From the NCBI GenBank assembly GCA_963772635.1, contig CAVYYK010000032.1, positions 1-64,000 on the forward strand: a DNA stretch of 64,000 nucleotides, given 5' to 3'. Positions 56,819 to 64,000 of this stretch are shown here, piece by piece; positions within the stretch are counted from its first letter, which is position 1, and every line of letters begins with the position of its first letter. The notes under the pieces were generated by a model. The model ran no database searches and was not told where the DNA came from. It was given only the letters and a program-made list of their open reading frames with translations. This stretch comes from JAUXFS01 sp963772635. GTDB lineage: Bacteria; Pseudomonadota; Alphaproteobacteria; Rhodospirillales; Defluviicoccaceae. Both the position numbers and the translations under genes were made by a program.

Positions 56819-58611
56819 ATGAACAGGTTCAGCGAAGCCGATCAGCACTCGATAGACAAGGACATTGATCGCCGGACACTCCTGAAAGGCGCAGGCGCGC
56901 TTGGGCTCGCCGCCGCCGTCCTACCGTCTCCGGCCCGGGCCCAAACCGATGCCGCAAGGATGTCCGCCGCCGAACGATGGGTAAAGGTCGAGTTCCAGCC
57001 TTCGACTCTGACGGTGGATGAGCAGATGGCGGAAATGGAGTTCTTCACGCGGGCCGCCGAGCCCTTCCGCGGCCAGCAGATCTACGTGGCGTCGGAGACC
57101 ATCAACACTCACGAATACGAAGCTCGCGTCCTTGCACGGGCGTTTCGGGAGATCACCGATGTCAGCGTGAGACACGAAATAGTGCGGGAAAACGAGCTTG
57201 TCGAGCGCCTGCAACAGCAAAACCGTTCGGGCCGCGATCTGTACGACGCGTATGTCAATGACTCCGACAACATCGGGACCCATTATCGAACCGGGGACGC
57301 CGTGCCGATCACCGACTGGATTGCCGGCGATGGCGCCCAGTTCACATTGCCGACCCTCGACCTGAACGATTTCATCGGGCTCAGTTTCGTCTCCGGCCCG
57401 GACGGCAAGGTCTACCAGCTTCCCGATCAGCAGTTCGCCAATCTCTACTGGTTTCGCTACGACTGGTTTCAGCGTGCCGACCTTCGTGAGCAGTTTCGCA
57501 ACCGGCACGGCTACGAGCTCGGCGTACCCCTCAACTGGAAGGCCTACGAGGACATCGCCGACTTCTTTACCAATCATGTCCGCGAAATCGACGGCGACGC
57601 GGGTATACGGTCACATGGACTATGGCAAACGCGATCCGTCCCTCGGTTGGCGATTTACGGATGCCTGGTTGAGCATGGCGGGCGTCGGCGATCCAGGCCT
57701 TCCCAACGGTTCGCCGGTCGACGAGTGGGGCATCCGTGTCGAAGACTGTCACCCCGTCGGCTCTAGCGTGAGCCGGGGCGGAGCCACCAATAGCCCGGCG
57801 GCCGTCTATGCGCTTCGCAAGTACCTCGAATGGCTCGACAAGTATGCCCCGCCGGAAGCGCGCGACATGACGTTCCTCGACGCCGGGCCGGTACCGGGAC
57901 GCGGCCACATCGCGCAACAGATCTTCTGGTATACGGCGTTTACCGCCGATTTGCTGCGTCCGGAACTTCCGGTCGTCAACGACGACGGAACACCGAAATG
58001 GCGGATGGCCCCATCGCCTCATGGGGCCTACTGGCAGGAAGGGAATGAAGCTCGGCTACCAGGACTGCGGATCCTGGACCCTGTTGTCGAGCACGCCGGT
58101 GGCCCGGCGCCAGGCGGCGTGGCTGTATGCCCAGTTCACCACCTGCAAGACGGTATCCCTCAAGAAGACTCTGCTGGGCCTGACCCCCTTTCGTCAGAGC
58201 GACGTGATGTCCGCGGCGATGACCGAGGCGGCTCCAAGGCTCGGCGGCCTCGTCGAGTTCTACCGCAGCCCGGCGCGCGTCGCATGGACACCGACGGGCA
58301 TCAACGTTCCGCACTATCCGGCTCTCGCCCAGCTGTGGTGGACGCGAATCGCTGCGGCGGTCCATGGCGGTGCCGCCCCGCAGGCGGTGATGGACAATCT
58401 GGCCGCGGCGCAGGACGAATTGCTGGCACGACTCACCAAGACGGGTCTGATGAAGAGGTGCGAGCCGAAGCTCGCGGAGCCGATTGATCCAGAAGAGTGG
58501 CTTAAGCGGCCGGGCGCACCAAAGCCGGCCCTCGCCGACGAGGAGGGGCAAGGCAAGACGACGGACTATGAGGATCTGTTGCGAACCTGGAGCGCCGGTC
58601 AGCCTGCATAA
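56819..58611 (+). CDS. GlpV-like glycerol ABC binding protein, two frameshifts
   Basis: About 597 residues once repaired, the size of rhizobial GlpV. It starts MNRFSEADQHSIDKDIDRRT, with a Tat-like signal (DRRTLLKGAGALGLAAAVLP). The family 1 solute-binding body includes FRGQQIYVASETINTHEYEA, YDAYVNDSDNIGTHYRTGDA and VYQLPDQQFANLYWFRYDW. An extra base near 57600 leads to VYGHMDYGKRDPSLGWRFTD and a second near 58047 to MKLGYQDCGSWTLLSSTPVA, with the C-terminus YEDLLRTWSAGQPA. No glpPQST permease/ATPase genes are adjacent, which is unusual. It may serve permeases elsewhere. Confidence 0.85.
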
Positions 58612-58770
58612 CCGATCTTTTCGTGACGACACGCGTTTCGAAATTGAAACCTTTTGCGCATGACTAGCGTAATTGAACAGCTTCGGCGGAACATGTGAGC
58701 GAAAAGATCGCGGGCATGGCAATGGAGCGTGCCCTTCTCGGGGCATCGAACACGGTACGGCGCACCGACG

Positions 58771-59604
58771 CTACTCCTCGCGCTCTGCGATGTGGAGGCT
58801 GACGTCGAATTGCTCGAGGATCTTGGTAATATTTTCCGGCGGTTCCTGGTCGGTGTAGAGATCATGGACACACGACAAGTCACCGAGGCGAACCATCGCG
58901 CTGCGCGAGAATTTGGTATGGTCCGCCGCGAGCACGACTCGGCGCGAGTTCTTGATGATGCGTTGTGCCGCCCGCACTTCCCGGTAATCATAGTCGAGCA
59001 AAGTCCCGTCCGCGTCGATGCTGGACACGGTGATGATGCCGAAATCGACTTTGAACTGGTCGATGAAGTCCTCCGTCGCCTCACCGACGATGCCGAGGTC
59101 GGCTGGCCGGACGAGGCCACCGGTGATGATAACTTCTCGGGCGGGGTTGCCGCTCAATATGGCCGCGACGTTAAAATTATTGGTAATGACGCGAAGGCCA
59201 CTGTGATCCCTGAGAGCCTTGGCGACCTCCTCGCTGGTCGTCCCGATATCGATGAATAGAGAAGCGTTGTCTGGAATATCGGAGGCGATGAGATGCGCTA
59301 TTCGGGCCTTTTCCTCCAAACACATGATTTGGCGGGAGTTGTACGTGATGTTCTCGACGCTAGACGTTAATCCGGCTCCACCGTGAAAGCGTTGCAGCAG
59401 AGCGCGATCACACAACTCATTGATATCCCGTCGGATGGTCTGAGCGGAAACCCGAAAGTGCTTGGAAAGCGCTTCAATGGAGACGAACCCTTGCCGAGGG
59501 ACGAGTTCGAGAATGCGTCGTTGGCGCTGGTTTAGCGCGAGCGGGTCCCTGCGCTCGATCTCAACCTCGTTCACTTCGCTCAGTTGGCTTTCTTTTTCAT
59601 CCAC
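58771..59604 (-). CDS. glpR: DeoR-family repressor of glycerol genes
   Basis: 277 residues. HTH (about 30-70): LVPRQGFVSIEALSKHFRVS AQTIRRDINEL. The DeoR sensor domain follows: RIAHLIASDIPDNASLFIDI GTTSEEVAKAL, VITNNFNVAAILSGNP, EVIITGGLVRPADLGIVGEA and the C-terminal VVLAADHTKFSRSAMVRLGD. It would release DNA on binding glycerol-3-phosphate. It converges with the glpV-like gene. A GAATTCGAA element lies upstream of its start, suggesting autoregulation. Confidence 0.92.
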   Translation of the reverse strand: MDEKESQLSEVNEVEIERRDPLALNQRQRRILELVPRQGFVSIEALSKHFRVSAQTIRRDINELCDRALLQRFHGGAGLTSSVENITYNSRQIMCLEEKARIAHLIASDIPDNASLFIDIGTTSEEVAKALRDHSGLRVITNNFNVAAILSGNPAREVIITGGLVRPADLGIVGEATEDFIDQFKVDFGIITVSSIDADGTLLDYDYREVRAAQRIIKNSRRVVLAADHTKFSRSAMVRLGDLSCVHDLYTDQEPPENITKILEQFDVSLHIAEREE

Positions 59605-59829
59605 CTGGTGTTCCCGTCCTTTCGGTCTCGTTCAACGTGCCAAACTTAGTGGGTCAAACCTAACATCGCCGTCGAACCAGATTGATTCTTCCCTAAGGAT
59701 ACCATGTAAGAAGACGTTCGTCATGTCAGTGTCTTGCTTTCAGATTCGAGCATTGCTTGGTCGTTTCCGGGCAGGAACCACGTCCACGGAATTCGAACCG
59801 CACGGGCTCAATTATGAAAGAGAGAGGCC

Positions 59830-59995
59830 ATGAACGCTGACGCAAGTAACGCTGACGCTCGTTTTGGAGCAGCCGAAATCGGCACCCTCGCTCATCTCTA
59901 TCGGGGAGAGATGTATCGAAGCAAGATCTGGCGCACCCGACTCGACGCGACCACGAATTGGGCCGTCGTTACCACAGGGATTGCATTGTCTGTCG
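59830..59995 (+). pseudogene. DUF2270 protein, N-terminal fragment
   Basis: The frame MNADASNADARFGAAEIGTL AHLYRGEMYRSKIWRTRLDA TTNWAVVTTGIALSVA is the conserved start of DUF2270 membrane proteins (LYRGExYRSxxWRxRLDxTTNWAV). After about residue 56 the sequence loses all similarity and becomes Arg-rich, although the frame stays open to 60249. The remaining three-quarters of the protein, including most helices, is missing. It is a truncated remnant next to a tRNA gene. Confidence 0.7.
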
Positions 59996-60415
59996 CCTTG
60001 GTTTCGCTCCGGGCCCGGCAAGCCGTCGGACGCGCGAAGCGGCCGAAGGGTCGAGATCCGCTTCCCACATTTCGCATCCACGGAATACTGAGCGCCCTCC
60101 GAGACACGGCGCGATTTCAGGTTCTTGTGGTCGGGCACTGGTGCGGTGAGATTCGGGTGTCACGCCGCCAACGACGATTTCCCGGATCGTCCGGCGAATC
60201 GGCGGATCACCCCTCGTGGTTTGGCCCGATTTCGGTTCTCCGGTTGTGATCGGCAAGTGTCCAAGACAACACACTGTCCTTCCGATAGCGAGGCGTGCCG
60301 TCGCGGCGGGCAAACACCGACGTCGTCCACTTGGATGGACCACCGACTGGGTTGCCGGCAGCAGAGTGCCGGCTGGCGGCGACCGCGACGTATTCACTGT
60401 AAGGTATTGATATAA
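59996..60415. other. Unassigned DNA between DUF2270 remnant and tRNA-Arg
   Basis: About 420 bp. Several frames are open but none looks protein-like, and codon bias does not favour any. It touches the 3' end of the tRNA, a usual integration point, so it may be foreign or rearranged DNA. Confidence 0.35.
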
Positions 60416-60492
60416 TGGCGCGCCCGGGAGGACTCGAACCCCCAACCTCCTGATCCGTAGTCAGACGCTCTATCCAATTGAGCTACGGGCGC
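60416..60492 (-). tRNA. tRNA-Arg (anticodon ACG)
   Basis: The minus strand reads GCGCCCGTAGCTCAATTGGA then TAGAGCGTCTGACTACGGAT and ends GGGTTCGAGTCCTCCCGGGC GCG CCA. A 7-bp acceptor (GCGCCCG/CGGGCGC), D-arm, anticodon loop CTACGGA with ACG, and a GTTCGAGTC T-loop are all present. The ACG anticodon, edited to ICG, reads CGU/CGC/CGA. CCA is encoded. Confidence 0.97.
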
Positions 60493-60726
60493 AATGGCCG
60501 GCCTTCGGGTCGGTACCGGCGGAGGGAGCGCCGAAACTAGCCTACGCCAGCACCCATGGCAAGGACGTCTGCGCGGGCTTTGGGGGCTCTACAAAACGGT
60601 TATTGTTCCGTTAACCGCCTTTAGTCTAGTATTCCCGTCGACCCAGGCGAATAAGCGATTTACTTATCCCGAAATAGTTGTCATCGTGCGTCATTCTCTC
60701 CCCGCAGTCAAAGGCCGACTCGCGAA

Positions 60727-61959
60727 ATGGTATATTTGAGAATCCCGACCGTCACTCTCGGAGCCATGCTCCTTCTTTCGGCGTGCGCCTTCGAAGACAC
60801 CCTTTGGCCCTCCGCTCCGGCGGAAGAGGCGGATCAGACCCCGTACACCGGAGGCACCGCAGCCGCAGCCCCGGCAACGGCCCCGGCGTCGACGATGGCG
60901 ACGGCGCCGACGATGGCAACATCGTCGACGATGGCGACATCGGCGATAGCCCCGCCGGCGCCGGGAACGGGCGTCGCGCCACCACCACTGGGAACCTCCA
61001 GTTTCGTGCCGCCCGGCGTGACCACCGGCTCGCCGACCGGCACCTTCGTCGGCCAGAAGGTGGTCGAGCTGCGCCAGGAGCTGGAGCGGCTGCAGAACGC
61101 GGTGATCACCCACAACGAGCAGCTCCAGTCGCTGCGCGGCCAGGTGGTCGAGGATTCGCAGCGCTACCACGGCAACGTCGCCGCCATCAACACCCGGCTG
61201 CAGGTGGGCACCACCCCGGGCAACCCGATTCTGGTCCAGCAGTTCAACGCCGCCAAGGCCGACCTCGAGCGGCTGTCCGCCTCCATTGGCGAGATGAACA
61301 AGCTGAGCACCGCGGTGGCCGGCGATTCGACCATGGCGTCGTTTCTCGCCGAATCGACCCGCGCCACGTTCCGCGTGTCCGGAGCGGTCGACGAGGACCA
61401 CCGCCAATTGTCGATCCTCCAGGACGAGGTCGATCAGACCAACGTGCTGGTCGACCGCCTGCTCAGCGAGTTGAGCGAGGACATCCGCCGCCAGACCGAA
61501 TACGTCGCCGCCGAACGCGGCAACCTCAACCTGCTCGCGTCGGGAATCCGCTCGGGCGAGGTCTACGGCGCCAGCCTGATGAACCAGGCGATCTTCTCCG
61601 CCGCCGGCGGCGGTACCGCGATGCCGTCGGCGCCGTCCCCGTCCGCCGACATCAGGAGCCGGCGGCCGCTGGTGGTGATCCGCTTCGACCGGCCGAACGT
61701 GCCCTATCAGCAGGCGGTCTACAACGCCGTCAGCCAGGTGCTCGACCGGCGTCCCGGCGCCACCTTCGACTTGGTGGCGGTGGCGCCCGGCCGCGGCGGC
61801 ACCGCCAGGGTGGCGCTGGAAGCCAACAAGGCGCGACGCAACGCCGAGACGGTGATGCGCTCGCTGGTCGACATGGGGCTTCCGCCCAGCCGGGTCGCGA
61901 TGTCGTCGACAACCAGCGACAACGCGACGACCAACGAAGTGCACATCTACGTTCGGTGA
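60727..61959 (+). CDS. Lipoprotein with coiled coil and OmpA-like C-terminal domain
   Basis: 410 residues. The signal peptide ends in a lipobox (TLGAMLLLSACAF). An Ala/Pro/Thr/Met-rich linker with MATAPTMATSSTMATS repeats (about 50-75) follows, then a long helical region (about 110-260; VVELRQELERLQNAVITHNE QLQSLRGQVV and VDQTNVLVDRLLSELSEDIR). The C-terminal alpha/beta part is LVVIRFDRPNVPYQQAVYNA VSQVLDRRPGATFDLVAVAP, ending TTNEVHIYVR. It resembles SPOR/OmpA-type peptidoglycan-associated folds but I would not assign one. Likely an envelope structural lipoprotein. Confidence 0.8.
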   Translation: MVYLRIPTVTLGAMLLLSACAFEDTLWPSAPAEEADQTPYTGGTAAAAPATAPASTMATAPTMATSSTMATSAIAPPAPGTGVAPPPLGTSSFVPPGVTTGSPTGTFVGQKVVELRQELERLQNAVITHNEQLQSLRGQVVEDSQRYHGNVAAINTRLQVGTTPGNPILVQQFNAAKADLERLSASIGEMNKLSTAVAGDSTMASFLAESTRATFRVSGAVDEDHRQLSILQDEVDQTNVLVDRLLSELSEDIRRQTEYVAAERGNLNLLASGIRSGEVYGASLMNQAIFSAAGGGTAMPSAPSPSADIRSRRPLVVIRFDRPNVPYQQAVYNAVSQVLDRRPGATFDLVAVAPGRGGTARVALEANKARRNAETVMRSLVDMGLPPSRVAMSSTTSDNATTNEVHIYVR

Positions 61960-62000
61960 ACGGGCCGTTCACCCGCGGGCGGGAGTTTGGTAAAAAGAAA

Positions 62001-62026
62001 AAGACCGGTGCCGATGCGCCGGTCTT
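62001..62026 (+). terminator. Intrinsic terminator
   Basis: AAGACCGG (62001-62008) pairs with CCGGTCTT (62019-62026) around TGCCGATGCG; the left arm is preceded by AAAA and the right followed by TT, so it can work in both directions. It ends the lipoprotein transcript. Confidence 0.8.
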
Positions 62027-62057
62027 TTGGCGAGGGCTCCGAGGGGAGGACCGGTCG

Positions 62058-62525
62058 ATGAAGGACATGCCGACGTCGGGGAAGATCCATGCGACGACCT
62101 GGCACGAGATGCACCGCGAATCCATCGATCTGGCGGCCCGGCTCACCGATCGCGGCCCCTGGCGCGGCATGGCGGCGATCAGCCGTGGCGGCCTGGTGCC
62201 GGCATCGATCGTCGCCCGGGTTCTCGGCATCCGGCTGATCGAAACCATCTGCATCGCCAGCTACGACGGCCGCGACAAGGGTGCCATCGAAGTGCTGAAG
62301 GGCGCTCCGGAGGCGGCCGGGGACGGCGCCGGGTGGCTGCTGATCGACGACGTCGCCGACTCGGGCGCCACCGCCGAGGCGGCCCGACGGATGCTGCCCG
62401 CCGCCCACTACGCCGCGCTTTACGTCAAGCCCGCCGGCCGCCCGTTCGTCGACACCTATCTCCGCGAAGTCGACCAGGACGTGTGGATCGATTTCCCCTG
62501 GGACCGCGACCCCCACAAACCCTGA
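62058..62525 (+). CDS. gpt: Xanthine(-guanine) phosphoribosyltransferase
   Basis: 155 residues from the ATG at 62058. The PRPP-binding motif is LLIDDVADSGATAEAARRML; upstream WRGMAAISRGGLVPASIVAR and LGIRLIETICIASYDGRDKG follow the Gpt pattern. The C-terminal PFVDTYLREVDQDVWIDFPW DRD is diagnostic of XGPRT ('WI.FPWD'). The enzyme salvages xanthine and guanine to their nucleotides. Confidence 0.93.
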   Translation: MKDMPTSGKIHATTWHEMHRESIDLAARLTDRGPWRGMAAISRGGLVPASIVARVLGIRLIETICIASYDGRDKGAIEVLKGAPEAAGDGAGWLLIDDVADSGATAEAARRMLPAAHYAALYVKPAGRPFVDTYLREVDQDVWIDFPWDRDPHKP

Positions 62526-62794
62526 GCCGCGCGCCGGCGAATACGGCGTTGTCGCCGTGTGCAACGCCCCTCCCCGCCGCTCAAACTTCGGCACCGCGTC
62601 CTCAATTCCCCATAGAACGGGCACGCCACAACACCGAGCCTAGGCCCTCTGCGGTTTCCTCCCCTTAGATGAGGCGGAAAAAGCCATTGCGGCCATGAGC
62701 GGACTTGATCAGCATAAGCATCATTCTGTTTGATTGGGCAGGACGTATTTTCGGTCAACGTCACTGCGTGGGACCGACGATTTCGGGGGCCGGC

Positions 62795-63715
62795 ATGTTA
62801 CGGTATGTCTTTCATACACTGGACGTCTTCACCGACCGTATCTTTGGCGGCAATCCGCTGGCCGTATTCCCAAACAGTGTCGGTCTCGAGACCGAACGGA
62901 TGCAGGCGGTGGCGCGCGAATTCAATCTGTCGGAAACGGTTTTCGTGTTTCCCCCAGACGACCCGGCGCACACACGGCGGCTGCGCATTTTCACCCCCGG
63001 CACCGAGTTGCCTTTCGCGGGCCATCCGACGGTTGGTACGGCCCATCTCCTGGCGGCGATCGGCGAGATCCCGCTGGACGGGGCCGAAACCCGCATCGTG
63101 TTCGAGGAAGGCGTAGGGCCTGTTCCTGTCACGATACGCGCATCAGAGGGGCAACCCGTTTCCGCTCGGTTCTCCGCTGCTCGCCTGCCTGAGTTTGGTC
63201 CCCCTGCGCCATCCCTTGGCGAAATTGCCGAAGTGCTGTCCCTTGAAACTCACGACATCGTCGGCGACCCCCCACCCGCCGCCGTGTCTTGCGGCGTCCC
63301 CTTTCTCTTCGTCATGCTCACCAACCTCGACGCTCTAGCCCGAGCCCAAGCCAGGCGGGATGCATGGGAACGAACCTTGGCCGATTACTGGGCGCCGCAC
63401 CTTTTTCTTCTCGCCCCACCCGAAAATGGCTCGAGCACGACCTATCGTGCCAGGATGTTCGCTCCAGCCATGGGAATTGATGAGGACCCTGCTACCGGAG
63501 CCGCCGCAACGGCATTGGCCGGGTATCTCGCACCACTGCAGGACAAACACAGCGGCACCGTGAAGTGGTTGGTCGAGCAGGGTGTCGAAATGGGCCGACC
63601 CAGTCTCCTTTCAATCGAGGCGGATCTTTCGGGCGGTAATGTCGCCGAGATCCGCGTCAGCGGGAGTTCCGTTTTGGTCAGCCATGGTGAAATGAACATC
63701 CCTGAAGGCGCGTAG
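62795..63715 (+). CDS. PhzF-family isomerase/epimerase-like protein
   Basis: 306 residues from the ATG at 62795 (MLRYVFHTLDVFTDRIFGGN); a start at 62705 is open but lacks protein-like sequence. Family motifs are FTDRIFGGNPLAVFPNS, NLSETVFVFPP (catalytic Glu in SET), RIFTPGTELPFAGHPTVGTA and MFAPAMGIDEDPATGAAATA LAGYL. PhzF proteins isomerise diverse substrates; this member's substrate is unknown. Confidence 0.92.
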   Translation: MLRYVFHTLDVFTDRIFGGNPLAVFPNSVGLETERMQAVAREFNLSETVFVFPPDDPAHTRRLRIFTPGTELPFAGHPTVGTAHLLAAIGEIPLDGAETRIVFEEGVGPVPVTIRASEGQPVSARFSAARLPEFGPPAPSLGEIAEVLSLETHDIVGDPPPAAVSCGVPFLFVMLTNLDALARAQARRDAWERTLADYWAPHLFLLAPPENGSSTTYRARMFAPAMGIDEDPATGAAATALAGYLAPLQDKHSGTVKWLVEQGVEMGRPSLLSIEADLSGGNVAEIRVSGSSVLVSHGEMNIPEGA

Positions 63716-64000
63716 CCATCCGGGCTCCCTTGAACGCAGGGATCTCCGTGACGCCAGGACAGGGTCAACAGCGAGGGTGAACGCCACGCCGAAAGGTGGT
63801 CCACAGCCCATAGTTGAGCCGACCCAATCTGGCAAAAAGCTCACCATCGGTCGGAAGAGTCCGGTAAGCACCAAACAGCTGCCCTGCCCAATCCTATCGC
63901 CAAAATGGCGGTCTTAGGCAATTCCGGGGGTCACTCTAAACTGGAGCCTGCCAACTTTTGATCCGATATCACTGCCTATAGTGTTTCAGATAGGTTTTTC
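63716..64000. other. Right-end flank, no gene recognised
   Basis: The last 285 bp hold no credible frame with a ribosome site. A minus-strand frame at 63611-63874 runs over the PhzF gene end and looks like a shadow. GC content falls towards 64000. Confidence 0.35.

Overview
The window is GC-rich chromosomal DNA from a Gram-negative bacterium, most likely an alphaproteobacterium of Rhodospirillales type. The signs are a small SRP RNA directly before dnaX, TTT and TRAP carriers, a GlxA-type AraC regulator beside a corrinoid/folate one-carbon cluster, a rhizobial-style glycerol system with a GlpV-like binding protein, and PEP-CTERM and outer-membrane lipoprotein genes. This placement is an inference from gene content. 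Many otherwise well-conserved genes are split by single-base indels, so the sequence is probably draft quality. I give such genes as one feature with the shift noted.

Region 1 (1-6.1 kb): a partial lipoprotein gene, a SpoIIAA/STAS-like gene, a GGDEF fragment, and a large minus-strand STAND gene (TIR, NB-ARC, about 12-13 WD40 units in near-identical 126-bp repeats) that is broken as sequenced. An AT-rich stretch with seven TGACGAC/GTCGTCA motifs and a TATA-rich palindrome separates it from a secreted EF-hand protein.

Region 2 (6.1-12.7 kb): housekeeping genes: SDR, GNAT, NudC, SRP RNA, dnaX, a CYTH protein, a 30-residue membrane protein, a strongly structured candidate sRNA with terminator, and an MlaC-like lipoprotein.

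Region 3 (12.7-33.1 kb): a CHRD/PEP-CTERM gene whose 3' part (365 bp) recurs 19.7 kb away in the same orientation, next to group II intron and IS110 debris. Between the copies lie a tctCBA transporter, an AbrB-like protein, fhs behind a structured leader with terminator, a GlxA regulator, and a minus-strand run encoding a corrinoid activator, methyl-THF methyltransferase, MetF, a MetV-like protein, a Virulence_fact-family protein, DUF1638 and a corrinoid protein. A Rieske oxygenase, a BCCT carrier and a universal stress protein follow. Together these look like uptake and demethylation of methylated amines with methyl oxidation through folate, but no MttB-type substrate methyltransferase is present.

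Region 4 (33.2-46 kb): a tandem-HTH regulator; a racemase-family gene divergent from a ThDP enzyme, an FAD amine/amino-acid oxidase, a DctPQM TRAP carrier, a TauE/SafE exporter and a BASS-like carrier (a candidate pathway for an unknown organic acid or sulfonate); then a MacAB-like ABC exporter.

Region 5 (46-52.2 kb): a small secreted protein, a P-type H+-ATPase, PPK2, an anion permease and a histidine phosphatase.

Region 6 (52.5-59.6 kb): a glycerol regulon, glpK-glpD-glpF divergent from a glpV-like gene with two palindromic operator candidates between them, and glpR. Region 7 (59.8-64 kb): a DUF2270 remnant, tRNA-Arg(ACG), a coiled-coil lipoprotein, a phosphoribosyltransferase and a PhzF-family protein.
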